Notes: generated from the letters alone by a model not told the origin. A stretch of DNA of 64,000 nt from Symsagittifera roscoffensis (GCF_963678635.1 NC_087069.1:30790776-30854775); one strand, 5' to 3'. Shown: positions 43,735 through 55,944, counted from the first letter of the stretch. Translations and numbers: made by a program.

Positions 43735-43934
43735 NNNNNNNNNNNNNNNNNNNNNNNNNNNNNNNNNNNNNNNNNNNNNNNNNNNNNNNNNNNNNNNNNN
43801 NNNNNNNNNNNNNNNNNNNNNNNNNNNNNNNNNNNNNNNNNNNNNNNNNNNNNNNNNNNNNNNNNNNNNNNNNNNNNNNNNNNNNNNNNNNNNNNNNNNN
43901 NNNNNNNNNNNNNNNNNNNNNNNNNNNNNNNNNN
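43735..43934. other. Assembly gap (200 N)
   Basis: Exactly 200 N separate the second satellite from the tRNA satellite. A round number like this usually marks a gap of unknown size. Confidence 0.98.
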
Positions 43935-45153
43935 AGTAGGATTGCGCAGCAGAAGCGTGAAGCGACCATCATCCAGAGTCCGGCAGATCGAAACTACCTT
44001 CTGCTAGTTTAGTGAAAAACATCTAATCTTTTGACAAATGCAGCTTTCTCAAGACACTTGCCCATAGTTCAAAAATTATGTTCGTCAACATATGCACCCA
44101 TGTTGCTAAAAATTATACTCGTCTACCTACTCGCCCATATTGCAAATTTTTGTGCGACAAATTTTTCAAAATTTAAAACGCTGCTTCCCGAGCATTTATT
44201 GCTATTTGGAATTGTGGCACTCCACCCTTCCGACAACATCTTAAATTATAAATCAGCAAAAACAAACTTGCATTGGCACACTATTATGATGAGCAGGATG
44301 GTCATTATCCAGCTAAGGGTGGCGCAGCAGAAGCTTGAAGCGACCATCACACAGAGGCCGACAGATTGAAACTACCAACTTCTAGTTTAGTGAAAAAAAT
44401 ATCTAATCTAATGACAAATGTAGCCTTCTCAGAATATTCTATTCAAAACAAGCTCTAAAATTAAATTCGTCCACGTACTCGCCCTTATTACTAAAAATTA
44501 CATTCGTATTCGCACTCACCAATATTGCAAAATTTCGTACAAAAAAGTTTTCAAAAATAAAAACGGCGAAACGCTGCTTCCAGAGCATTTTATGTTACTT
44601 GGAAGCGTGGTACTCCAGCCTTATGACAACATCATAAACTTGGATCAGCAAAAACAACCACAGCATCTTAAATTATTGATCAGCAAAAACAAACTCGCAA
44701 TGTCAATCTATTATCAAAAGCAGGTTGGCGCAGCGTAAGCGTGCTGGGCCCATAACCCAGAGGTCGGTTGATTAAAATTACCTCCTGCTATTGTAGTAAA
44801 ACATAAAAAAATTTTTGGCTCTCTCAGCTTTTGCAGAACACTCGATGAAAGAGTCCTAAATTTAGTCTTCTAATAAGTGCCTATTAGCCAGAGTAGGATT
44901 GCGCAGCGGAAGCGTGAAGCAATCATCACCCAGAGTCCGGCAGATCGAAACTACCTTCTGCTAGTTTAGTGAAAAAACATCTATCTTTTGACAAATCAAG
45001 ACACTCGATTAAAAAAGTTATAATAGTTCACGTACTCACCCATATTGAAAAAAATTATGTCCGTCCGCCTTCTCACCCATATTGCAAAATTTTGCGCAAA
45101 AAAAGACAAAAAAAAAACGGCGAAACGCTGCTTCTAGAGCATTTTATTTTATG
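43935..45153 (+). repeat. tRNA-iMet satellite, plus-strand block next to the palindrome centre
   Basis: B copies lie near 43935 and 44885, and an A copy at 44719. Its last 160 bp are themselves part of the inverted repeat, since the same spacer in opposite orientation lies at about 47613-47780. Confidence 0.8.
44719..44790 (+). pseudogene. tRNA-iMet-like copy (CAT), T arm decayed
   Basis: The anticodon arm is perfect (CTGGG CCCATAA CCCAG). The D loop has one change (CAGCGTAAG), and the T arm reads GGTTG ATTAAAA TTACC, losing the B box. Confidence 0.6.
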
Positions 45154-46010
45154 TAACAGTCGCCTGCTTAAGTCACATATGAGGTTCAAGAAAAATAGGC
45201 CCTACAACCATTGGCTCAAGAGTCAGGGACACTATCTCTTGTGTTTTTCAACCTCAAGCGGTCGGAGCCAGTTCGGGTCACTTGCGACATGAGACTAAAA
45301 CCTGCGTTACAGCTTACACTACTACCAAAACACCCCCCAATCTGGAAAATAAGAACGCCTGCATACTCAGGTCTTAAAATACCTAAAATACGTGAACGCC
45401 GTTAAAAACAGGGTCGGAACCTTATGCATACTTACTTTGTATTAGACAGTGAACCTTTGATTAATTTCAGATGGATCAACCTAAAAACTCTCCCTAACTC
45501 AACATAACAATATGAAACACAATCAAGAAATTTAAATTTGGTATTCACATAACGACACGACCCCTAAATTTGGGTAACTAAATTATGAAGCAACTAAATT
45601 AATTCGGTAAACAAATCTAACTCGAGAAGTTTTAACAAGTAAGGTTTACTCAAGAAAAAATATTTTACTTAGACCGTTGTGTAGCTTCGGCCGCCCACCT
45701 TTCCGCGGAATGTTCACTCTGGTCCACTCAATTTTTACTCTCCTTCCGCTCGCGATAACTCTCTATTTCCTGCCAAGAATAAGACAGCTCGTCTCTCGTC
45801 CGAACTTTGTATTGGAAATTACGAATAGAAATTTCGAGCTGCTAATTTTTGACTACTTTCCCGCGATTGTAGTTCGGTTCTTCTGATCTTGTTTTATGAT
45901 TTTTTTTAGTTGTCGCGAGAAACTTGAGCATGATATGCTCAATTCAAAACTTTGAAAAATTCTATTTCACCCCAAAATACTGTTTCTTAAACGTTGCTCA
46001 AGGTCAAACT
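45154..46010 (+). repeat. Left arm of a large inverted repeat
   Basis: The arm starts GTAACAGTCGCC and ends near AAGGTCAAACT. Its inverted copy is 46760-47612. Shared blocks include CCGTTAAAAACAGGGTCG-like and ACTGTTTCTTAAACGTTGCT-like segments and the long stretch around the Pro/Arg-rich frame near 45680. Arms differ by many substitutions and indels, so the duplication is not recent. I recognise no gene or transposon family in it. Confidence 0.85.
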
Positions 46011-46759
46011 TCCAAACATGACCGACTGGCACATTCTGCCCTGACTCAAAATCGATGTCCTCATCGCGTGTCGCCGTCTGTCAGTGAACCCCCGGAAATG
46101 TTGAGTGCGTCTCAAGATACAGTGCCAGTGGTCATTTACAGAAGTTTGCAGCAGATTTAATTTTATCTACACCCCAAATTTCACAGCCATGCAAAATTGT
46201 CACAATATCACTAAACAGCAATCAAAATCTGCATCTACCTGCACCCTGAATTCCAGCTTTAGAACCTAACCATTAAAATTTCTTTTGTCTTATCCAATCA
46301 GATAATTGTCATGCCGTATTTTAATTTATATTTTAGATGTGGCATATTAATAACAATATTTTGGTTCATTGGAATTTCTTTTCCGTGACCTCAGATTTCA
46401 TCCGAGTTCACACTCAAGCCCCTTTTTCCTTCCCCGCTCAAGACTTAAGAAACCGTCACTGAGCAACCTGCTCAGTTCGTGCCCCTCGTCTTCGAGGTGC
46501 TGGGCCCTGATGCACTCGACACTGTAATCTGCCTCGACAGCTCTTCTTCATCGCTGGAACTGATCACGATCTCTTCCCAAGCCTTTAGTTCTTCCCTAGC
46601 AATCTTTTCGCCTGGTTTGGCAAACCCTTCACCTTAGGTTACCTGTTCAAGCAAAAGGAGTTGTGCAAGCTCAAACTCACGTTCTTCGCCAAGTCTTTTT
46701 ACAATATTGATTCCCTCGCCTTGATATTATCTCTGGACGCTTTACCAACTCCCTTCCAA
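46011..46759. other. Spacer of the inverted repeat, less AT-rich
   Basis: About 750 bp with more G+C than the surroundings (46380-46700 especially). Short frames with Ser/Leu-rich composition occur, but none is long or recognisable. It could be a gene fragment captured at the inversion centre, or simple non-coding DNA. Confidence 0.4.
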
Positions 46760-47612
46760 ATTTGACCTTGAGCAACGTTTAAGAAACAGTATTTTGGATT
46801 GAAATAGAATTTTTCAAATTTCGAATTGAGCTTATCATGCTCAAGTTTCTCGCGACAACTAAAAAAAAACAGAAAATAATATCAGAAGAACCGAACTACA
46901 ATCGCGCAAAAGGAGTCAAAAGCTGCTATTCGCAATTTCCAATACATAATTCGGACGAGAGTAAAGCTGTCTTATTCTTGGTAGAAAACAGAAAGTGATC
47001 GCGAGCGGAAGGAGAGTAAAATTTGAGTGGACCAGAGTGAACATTCCGCGGAAAGGTGGGCAGCCGAAGCTACCCAACGGTCTAAGTAAAAACTTTTTTC
47101 TTGAGTAAACCTTGCTTGTTAAAACTTCTCGAGTTAGATTTGATTACCGAAATTTTTTTAGAGATGCTTCATAATTTAGTTACCCAAATTTAGAGGTCGT
47201 GTCGGTATGTGAATACCAAATTTAAATTTCTTGATTGTGTTTCATATTGTTATGTTGTGTTAGGGAGTGTTTAGATGTTGATCGCTCTGAAATGAATCAA
47301 AGGTCAACTTTCTAATAAAAGTAAGTATGCATAAGGCTGCGACCCTGTTTTTAACGGCGTTCGCGTACTTTAGGTATTTTGAGACCTGAGTATGGAGGCG
47401 TTCCTAATTTTTAGAGTGGAGGGGGGGGTATTTTGGTAGTAGCGTATAAACTGTAAAGCGGGTTTTAGTCTCTTGTCGCAAGTGAACCGAATTGACTCCG
47501 ACCGCTTGAGATCGAAAAACACAAGAGATAGTGTCCCTGACTCTTGAGACAATGGTTATAGGCCCTTTTTTTCTTTAAACTCATATGTGACCTAAATAGG
47601 CGACTGTTACAT
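46760..47612 (-). repeat. Right arm of the large inverted repeat
   Basis: This is the inverted copy of 45154-46010, ending GGCGACTGTTAC. Directly beyond it the tRNA satellite continues in minus orientation with the sequence that flanks the left arm in plus orientation. Confidence 0.85.
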
Positions 47613-47792
47613 AATATGAAATAATCTAGAAGCAGCGTTTCACCGTTTTTTTTTATTTTTGTCTTTTTTTGCGCAAAAAGTTGCAATATGGGCGAGTACG
47701 TGGTTGAATATAATTTTTTCAATATGGGTGAGTACATATTTTTTTTTAAACCGAGCTTTTTTTTTGATCCAGTGTCTTGGCTGGTGGTCGCT
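47613..47792 (-). repeat. tRNA-iMet satellite spacer, minus strand
   Basis: This is a short remnant of the satellite spacer (GCAGCGTTT, GCGCAAAAAG, GGGTGAGTACA, GAGCTTTTT, GTGTCTTGG) mirroring 44990-45153. It is then interrupted by unrelated DNA. Confidence 0.75.
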
Positions 47793-49150
47793 CATTACGA
47801 GGCCAAAATGTGCACTGGATAGGAGCACAATTTTGTGTCTGTATGTTCCTGGATTCCAGAGACAAGTCTTAAAATATGTTCCAGATTATAAGTGGATTTC
47901 ACAAAACAAATTTCAGTGGAATCCGCATACATATACCTGTGATGTAAATCTTGTCGGCACATTTGTTTTGTTGCGGATTCCGCAACAAGCAAATATAGCT
48001 AGTTGTTCTGGATTCCGCAACTGTAAGTAGATTCCTCAAAAGCGGAATCCGCAAACGTAAGTGCATTCCGCAAACTGAACGTGGATTCTGAATTTTGTTC
48101 AACACTGAACTAGCATATGAACAATTAAAAGCTGAGCTGAATTTCTTATCTCTAGCAAAGACGGAATTTAAAGCAAAAACCATTCTCAGCGGAATCTACG
48201 AAAAAACTCTTAAAACCTGGAACAAGTTGGTTACCTAACTCGGTGGATGTCATCTTTTAGTATTTTGGAAAGCTAACACCGAATAATTTCAATATTTGAG
48301 TAAATGAGTTGAGAGTGTATCGAATCATAGCATATCGCCAATTTAGGTCAGTATTCGGGATTCTATCGATCCCAAACACTGATCTATTCTAGTAAATCTT
48401 TTCAATATTTGGAGTCAATATGTTGAGAATGATTAGAAAACCAACGCAAAGCAGATTGTCCATTTAGTTAAGAAATTGGGATTTCAACGATCACATATAC
48501 TGATCAGAATTGGGATTCCATTAATCCCAAACACTGGTCTGTTCTAGTAAGTTTCTATTCTAGTAAATCTATCCATTGTTTGGAGTCGTTAGATTGAGAG
48601 TGATTAGAAAACCAACGCATAGCTGATTGTCCGATTAGTTCAGAATTTGGGATTTCATCGATCACAAATACTGATCAGTAATTGAGATTCCATAAATCCC
48701 AAACACTGAGCTGTTCTAGTAAATTTCTATTCTTTAAAAATTTCTATTCTAGTAAAATCAAATCATGTAATTAAAAGATATAATTTTAAAGGCTTCTACA
48801 CATATAGATATATGTAAAGGGAATCCGCAAACAAAATGCGGATTCCACTTACAATTTGCGGATTCCACTTACAGTTTGCGGATTTCACTTACATTTGCGG
48901 ATTCCGTAACAGCTCAATTTAAAGATACAAATGTTTTATCATTTGTTTGTGGCTTCCACAAACTGTTCTGGATTCCGCAAATACAGTTGCGGATTCCGCA
49001 AATTCGCAAATTCGCCTATTTTTCGAGCGATTAAATGATTTAGGTATTTGTTTGTGGAATCCAAAACAGCATAGAATATCAAAGAAAAATAGCCAAGTTG
49101 CGGATTCCGCGAAAAATCTGATTTTGGCCTGTTGCGGATTCCGCTTACAA
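47793..49150. mobile_element. Foldback-like block with TGCGGATTCCGC repeats
   Basis: Its two flanks (about 47880-48090 and 48815-49150) are rich in copies of TTGCGGATTCCGCAA and of TGCGGATTCCACTTACA. On the right, three units of the latter are tandem at about 22-bp spacing; on the left the related copies run in the other orientation (GGAATCCGCAAACGTAAGTG). The middle is AT-rich with its own tandem repeat. No long frame. It may be a non-autonomous foldback transposon inserted into the satellite; ends and target duplication were not resolved. Confidence 0.5.
48330..48760. repeat. Tandem repeat of about 155-172 bp, 2.5 copies
   Basis: The landmark CCCAAACACT recurs at 48371, 48526 and 48698, each followed by a CTGTTCTAGTAA-type segment and preceded by ACTGATCAG and a GGGATT block. 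It lies in the core of the foldback-like block. Confidence 0.7.
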
Positions 49151-49831
49151 TGCAGAGAATGCACAGTTTGGCCTCTTAATGCTTCTTCGCACAAAAATTT
49201 GCAACATGGGTGAGTACGTGTGGACGAATATATATACTTTTAATCGAGTGTCTTGAGAAAGTTGCTTTTGTCAATAGATTAGATGTTTTTTCACCAAACT
49301 AGCAAAAGGTAGTTTCAATCTGCCGTCCTGTGGGTGACGATCGATTCATGCTCCCGCTGCGCAACCCGCTGCGCAAACCTATATTAGCAGTCTAAAAGGA
49401 GGGAACTTTTACCGAGTGTCCTACGAAAGCTGAGACTGTCAAAACTTTTTATGTTTCACTAAACTAGCAGGAGGTAGTTTCGATCTACCGACCTCTGAGT
49501 TATGGGCTCAGCACGCTTGCACAGAATGCACAGTTTGGCCTCATAATGCTTCTTCGCACAAAAATTTGCAACATGGGTGAGTACGTGTGGACGAATATAT
49601 ATACTTTTAATCGAATGTCTTGAGAAAGTTGCTTTTGTCAACAGATTAGATGTTTTTTCACCAAACTAGCAAAAGGTAATTTCGATCTGCCGTCCTCTGG
49701 GTGACGATTGCTTCACGCTCCCGCTGCGCAACCCGCTGCGCAAACCTATATTAGCAGTCTAAAAGCAGGGCACTTTTATCGAGTGTCCTACGAAAGCTGA
49801 GACTGTCGAAAAATTTTATGTTTCACTAAAC

Positions 49832-49902
49832 TAGTAGGAGGTAGTTTCAATCTACCGACCTCTGAGTTATGGGCTCAGCACGCTGCCGCTGCGCCACTTG
49901 CT
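49832..49902 (-). pseudogene. tRNA-iMet-like copy (CAT) with compensated anticodon stem
   Basis: The anticodon stem is CTGAG paired with CTCAG around CCCATAA, a compensated change from CTGGG/CCCAG. The T loop is ATTGAAA and the acceptor is one base short with mispairs. A truncated relative with the same stem lies near 49467-49520. Confidence 0.55.
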
Positions 49903-50614
49903 TTATTTAATAGAAGTAATTTTATTGAGTGTCCTGCGAGAGCTGCGACTGTCAAAAGTTTGTATTTTTCCCTAAACTAGCAGGATGTAGTTTCGATCTA
50001 TCAAACTCTCGGTTATGGGTTCATAACGCTTCCGCTGCGCCACCCGCTGCTGTTGATACTACATTGCCATTGCGAGTTGGTTTTTGCAGATCCATATTTT
50101 GAGATGTTTTTGTTGTTTTTGCTTATTCATATCTTAAGATGTTGTCGTGGGGGTGGAGTACCACAATCTCAAGTAACATCAAGTGATCTGGAAGCAGCGT
50201 TTTGCCGTTTTTTTTTCGCACAGAAAATTTTTTCGCACAGAAATTGGCATTATGAGTGAGTATGTGGACGAATATAAATCTTAGACTAAACTATCGGATG
50301 ATAGTTTCGATCTGCACTAAACTAGCTGAATGTAGTTTCAATATAGGTGAGTACGTGGATGAATATAGTTTTTTTAATTGAGCTTTTTTCAATCGAGTGT
50401 CTTGAGAAAGCTGCATTTGTCAATAGTTTAGAAATTTTTCACAAATCTAGCAGAAGCTAGTTTCGATCTGCTGTCCTCTGGTTGCTAGTCGCTTCAAGCT
50501 TTCGCTGCGAAAATCTAATCTGGATATTAGCAACATATTAGAAGGCTAGAAGCAAGCTTTATGGAGTGTCCTGCGAAAGCTGCGGATGTCAAAAATGTTT
50601 TTATTTCACTAAAC

Positions 50615-50686
50615 TAGCAGGAGGTAGTTTCGATCTACCGACCTCTGGTTTATGGTCCCGGCACGCTTCCTCTGCGCCACCCTGCT
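50615..50686 (-). pseudogene. tRNA-iMet-like copy (CAT), anticodon stem weakened
   Basis: Acceptor, A-box (TGGCGCAGAGG) and T arm are intact. The anticodon arm is CCGGG ACCATAA ACCAG with two lost pairs. Confidence 0.6.
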
Positions 50687-51512
50687 GTTAATAACAGGTT
50701 ACCATTGCGAATTTGTTTTTGCTGATCCATAGTTTAAGATATTTTCGGAAGGGTGGAATACCCCAATCTCAAGTAATCTAAAATGCTCTGAAATTAATAA
50801 AGTTTTTTTTTATTTTAATAAAATTTTTCTCTTAAAAGTTTTTCTCACGAGTGTCTTGAGTGATGGTCGCTTCTTTGCACGAAAATTTGCAATATTGTTG
50901 GTTACGTGGACAAACATATATGTTTTTAATCGGTGTCTTGAGAAAACTGCTTTCGTCAATAGATAAGAGGTTTTGGCACTAAGCTAGCAGAAGGTAGATT
51001 CGATCTGCCGGCCGCTGGGTGATGTTCGCTTCACGCTTCCGCTGCGCCGCCCTGCTGTTGATAACAGACTACCGCTGCGAGTTTGTTTTTGCTGATCCAT
51101 AAACTAAGATGTTGTCGTAAGGGTGGAGTACCACAATCGCAAGTAACATAAAATGCTCTGAAATCAGCGTTTCGCAGTTTTTAATTTTGAAAACTTTTTC
51201 ACACAAAAATTGCTTGGGGGATGGTCGCTTCCTCGCACAAAAACTTGCAATATGGGTGAGTACGTGGACGAACATATATAAATTTAATCGAGTGTCTTGA
51301 GAAAGCTGCAATTGTCAATAGATTATATGTTTTTTCACTGAATTAGCAGAAGGTAGTTTCGATCTGCCGGCCTTTGTGTGATAGTCGCTTCGCGCTTACT
51401 CTGCACCACCCTACTCTGGCTAAAAAACACCTACTAGCAGGCTTACAGCAGTACAATTTTATCGAGTGACCTGCGAAAGCTGCGTCTGTCAAATTTTTTA
51501 TTTTTTACTAAC

Positions 51513-51584
51513 TAGCAGGAGATAGTTTCGATCTACCGACCTCTGGGTTATGGTTCCAGTACGCTTCCGCTGCGCCACCTTGCT
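51513..51584 (-). pseudogene. tRNA-iMet-like copy (CAT), one anticodon and one acceptor mismatch
   Basis: The acceptor AGCAAGG has one mismatch, the anticodon arm CTGGA ACCATAA CCCAG has one, and the T arm GGTAG ATCGAAA CTATC pairs with a G-U. T-runs follow on the minus strand. A relative with the same changes is at 60234-60305. Confidence 0.6.
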
Positions 51585-52540
51585 GTTGGTAACAGATGGT
51601 CATTGCAAGTTTGTTTTTGCTGATCCATAATTTAAGATGTTGTCGTAAGGGTGGAGTACACAATCCCCAGTAACACAAATTGCTCTGGAAGCAGCGTTTC
51701 GCCGTTTTTAAAATTGAAAATTTCGTAAGAAAATTCGCAAAATGGGTGAGTTCATGGACAAATATATATTGTAGTATTATGGTTGAGTACGTGGACGAAT
51801 ATAAGTTTTGAGCTTTTTTTGATCGAGTGTCTTGAGAAAGCTACATTTGTCAATAGATTAGATGTTTTTTTTTACTAAACTAGCAGAAATCAGCCTCGAT
51901 CTACCGGCCTCTGGGTGATGGTCGCTTCTTCGCAAAAAAATTGCATTATTTGTGAGTACGTGGATGAAAATAATATATCAACTAAAATGTCGTCGTAAGG
52001 GTGGAGTATCACAATCCCAAGTAACACAAAATGCTCATGAAGCAGCATTTCACCGTTTTTAATTTACAAAAGTTTTTTGCAAAAAATTTTGCAATATGAG
52101 TGAGTACGTGGACGAAAATAATTTTTCTTAATCGAGCTTTTTTTTAATCGAGTGTCTTGAGAAAGCTGCATTTTTCAATAGATTAGATGTTTTTTTCACT
52201 AAACTAGCAGACGGCAATTTCGATTTGTCGGCCTCTAATTGATGGTCGCTTCCTCGCACAATATTTTGCAATATGGGTGAGTACGTGGACGAATATAGTT
52301 TTTTTTAAATCAAGCTTTTGTTTTAATTGAGTGTATTGACAAAGCTGCAATTGTATATACGTTTGATATTTTTTCAATAAACTAGCCAAAATAGTTTCCA
52401 TCTCCCGTCCTCTGTGTGATGGTCGCTTCGCGCTTCGGTTGCACCACCCTACTTTGAATAATAAAAATCTATTAGCAGGATTATTATAGGAGTGTTTTGC
52501 GAAAGCTGTGACTGTCAAAAATTTTTATGTTTCACTAAAG

Positions 52541-52612
52541 TAGCATGAGGTAGTTTCGACATACCAACCACTGGGTTATGGGCCCAACACGCTTCCGCTG
52601 CGCCATCCTGCT
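52541..52612 (-). pseudogene. tRNA-iMet-like copy (CAT), nearly intact
   Basis: The D arm is intact and the anticodon arm TTGGG CCCATAA CCCAG pairs with one U-G. The T stem (GGTAT/CTACC) and the acceptor each have one mismatch. A T5 run lies about 20 nt downstream on the minus strand. Confidence 0.6.
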
Positions 52613-53078
52613 GTTGATAGCAGGTTGCCATTGCGAGTATGTTTTTGCTGATCCATAATTTAAGATGTTGTTGTAACGGTGAAGTAGACAATCCCCATTA
52701 ACATAAAAAGCTCTGGAAGCAGCGTGTTGCCGTTTTTGATTTTTGAAAATTTTCCACACGAAATTTTGCAATATGGGTGAGTACATGGACGAATGTATAT
52801 TTTAGTAATCTGGGTGAGGTCTGGACGAACATATTTTCAAGCTTTTATTTAATCGAGTGTCTTGAGAAAGCTACATTTGTAAAAACATTTGATATTTTTT
52901 CACTAAACTAGCCGAAATAGTTTCCATCTCCCCTCCTCTGAGTGATGGTCGCTTCGCGCTTCGGCTGCACCCCCCTTCTCTGGTTAATAAAAACCTGTTA
53001 GCAGGATTATTATAGGACGATTTTATCGAGTGTTCTGCGAAGGCTGCGACTGTCGAAAATTTTTATATTTCAGTAAAC

Positions 53079-53150
53079 TAGCAGGCGGTATTTTCGACCT
53101 ACCGACCACTGGGTTGTGGGCCCAGCACGTTTCCAATGTGCCACCCCGCT
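53079..53150 (-). pseudogene. tRNA-iMet-like copy with anticodon CAC
   Basis: This is a member of the CAC subfamily: CTGGG CCCACAA CCCAG, acceptor AGCGGGG. The D arm is altered (TGGCACATTGG ... AACGTG) and the T stem is partly mispaired here (ATACC). Confidence 0.55.
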
Positions 53151-54459
53151 ATTGATATAATTTTTAGTATTATGGGTGAGTACGTGGTTGAATATAATTT
53201 TGGAGCCTTAATAGAATCGGGTGTCTTGAGAAAGCTACATTTGTCAAAAGATTAGATGTTTTTTCCACTAAACTAGCAGAAGGTAGTCTCGATCCGCCGG
53301 CTTCTGCGAAAGAGGCGACCGTCAAAATAGTCTTTTAACCAGCAGGAGGTAGTTTCCATCTGCCGAATTCTGGGTGATGGTCGCTTCTTCGCACAAAAAT
53401 TTGCAATATGGGTGAGTACATGGACGAAAACAAGTTTTCCTTAATCGGGATTTTATTAATCGAGTGTCTTGAGAAAGCTGCATTTGTCAAAAGATTAGAT
53501 GTTTTTTCACTAAACTAGCAGAATGTAGCTTCAATCTGCCGGCTTCGGGGTAATGGTTGCTTCCTCGCACAAAAATTTGCAATATAGGTGAGAAAGAGGA
53601 CAAAATAATTTTTTTAAACCGAGCTTTTGTTTCAACCGAGTGTCTTGAGAAAGCTGCATTTGTCAATAGATTAGATGCTTTTTCATTAAACTAGCAGAAA
53701 GTAGTTTCAATCTGCTGGCCTGTGTTTCAGCTGTGGCACCCTACTCTGGCTAATAGTCACCCTGACTTATCTGATTTAGATACTTTTTTCGAGTGTCCTG
53801 CGAAAGAGGCGACTGTCAAATTGTTTCTTTTAACTTGCAGGAGGTAGTTTCCATCTGCCGAATTTTGGGTGATGGTCGCTTCTTCGCACAAAATTTTGCA
53901 ATATGGGTGTGTACGTGGACGAAATTTTTTTTTTAAACCAAGCTTTTTTTTTAATTGAGTGCATTGACAAAGCTGCATTTGTAAATACATTAGATGTTTT
54001 TTCACTAAACTGGCCGAAATAGCTTTCATCTCCCGGCCTCTGTGTGATGGTCGCTTGGCGCTTCCGCTGCACCACCCTACACTGGGTAATAAAAACCTAT
54101 TAGCATGATTATAACAGGACATTTTTATCGAGTGTCCGCTAAAGCTGCGCTTGTCAAATTTTTTTATGTTTCACTAAACTAGCAGGAGGTAGTTTCGATC
54201 TACCGACCTCTGGTTTATGGGCCCAGAGCTGCACTTGTTTATGGGCCCAGGAAGTAGTTTATGAGCTGCACTTGTCAATAGATTAGATGTTTTTTAACTA
54301 AACTAGCAGAAGGTAGTTTCGATCTGCTGGCCTGCGCTTCAGCTGCGGCACCACCCTACTCTGGTTAATAAAAACCTATTAGCAGGATTATTATAGGACG
54401 ATTTTATCGAGTGTTGTGCGAAGGCTGCGACTGTCAAAAATTTTTATGTTTCAGTAAAC

Positions 54460-54531
54460 TAGCAGGAGGTAGTTTCGACCTACCGACCACTGGGTTGTGG
54501 GCCCAGCACGTTTCCAATGTGCCACCCCGCT
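54460..54531 (-). pseudogene. tRNA-iMet-like copy with anticodon CAC, best member
   Basis: Acceptor AGCGGGG pairs with TCCTGCT using G-U pairs. The anticodon arm CTGGG CCCACAA CCCAG and T arm GGTAG GTCGAAA CTACC are perfect. Only the D stem is damaged (two mismatches). The anticodon CAC reads valine codons. A T5 run follows the 3' end. Confidence 0.6.
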
Positions 54532-55872
54532 ATTGATATAATTTTTAGTACTATGGGTGAGTACGTGGTTAAAAATAATTTTGGAGCTTTAATAGAATCG
54601 AGTGTCTTGATAAAGCTACATTTGTCAAAAAATTAGATGTTTTTTCACTAAACTAGCAGAAGGTAGTCTCGATCCGCCGGCTTCTGCGAAAGAGGCGACT
54701 GTCAAAATGTTTCTTTTAACCAGCAGGAGGTAGTTTCGATCTGCCGAATTCTGGGTGATGGTCGCTTCTTCGCACAAAAATTTGCAATATGGGTGAGTAC
54801 ATTGACGAAAACAAGTTTTTCTTAATCGGGATTTTCTTAATCGAGTGTCTTGAGAAAGCTGCATTTGTCAATAGATTAGATGTTTTTTCACTAAACTAGC
54901 AGAAGGTAGTCTCGATCTGCCGGCTTCTGCGAAAGAGGCGACTGTAAAAATGTTTCTTTTAACTAGCAGGAGGTAGTTTCGATCTGCCAAATTCTGGGTG
55001 ATGGTCGCTTCCTCGCACAAAAACTTGCAAAATGGGTGAGTACATTGACGAAAACAAGTTTTTCTTAATCGGGATTTTCTTAATCGAGTGTCTTGATAAA
55101 GCTACATTTGTCAAAAAATTAGATGTTTTTTCACTAAACTAGCAGAAGGTAGTCTCGATCCGCCGGCTTCTGCGAAAGAGGCGACTGTCAAAATGTTTCT
55201 TTTAACTAGCAGGAGGTAGTTTCGATCTGCCAAATTCTGGGTGATGGTCGCTTCCTCGCACAAAAACTTGCAAAATGGGTGAGTACGTGGACGAAAATAT
55301 TTTTTTATTCGATCTTTTTTAAATCGAGTGTCTTGAGAGAGCTGCATTTGTCAATAGATTAGATGTTTTTTAACTAAACTAGCAGAAGGTAGTTTCGATC
55401 TGCAGACCTTTGCTTCAACTGCGGCACCATACTCTGGCTAATAGCCACCCTGCCTTATTTGCTTTAGATATTTTATCGAGTGTCCTGCGAAAGAGGCGAC
55501 TGTCGAAATGTATTTTTACTTAGCAGGAGGTAGTTTCGATCTACAGACCTCTGGGTTAATTGATGGTCGCTTCTTCTCACAAAAATTTTCAATATGGGCG
55601 AATACGTGGACGAATATATTTTTTTTAAACCAAGCATTTGTTTTAATTGAGTGTATTGACAAAGCTGTATTTGTAAAAACATTTGATATTTTTTCACTAA
55701 ACTAGTCGAAATAGTTTCCATCTGACGTCCTCTGCGTGATGGTCGCTTCGCGCTTCGGCTGCAACACCCTACTCTGGTTAAGAAAAACCTATTAGCAGGA
55801 TTATTATAGGACGATTTTATCGAGTGTTCTGCAAAGGCTGCGACAGTCAAAAATTTTTATGTTTCAGTAATC

Positions 55873-55944
55873 TAGCCGGAGATAGTTTCGACCTACCGAC
55901 CACTGGGTTGTGGGCCCAGCACATTTCCTATGTGCCACCCCGCT
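55873..55944 (-). pseudogene. tRNA-iMet-like copy with anticodon CAC
   Basis: It has the same subfamily features, with extra changes in the D region (TAGGAAATG) and the acceptor (CCGGCT 3' strand). Confidence 0.55.

Noticed and set aside
43724-43972. Minus-strand frame across the N run
   Set aside because: It is an artefact of reading through the assembly gap.
45677-45886. 69-codon frame in the left palindrome arm with a hydrophobic stretch
   Set aside because: The corresponding sequence in the right arm is not open in the same way, and no family is recognised.
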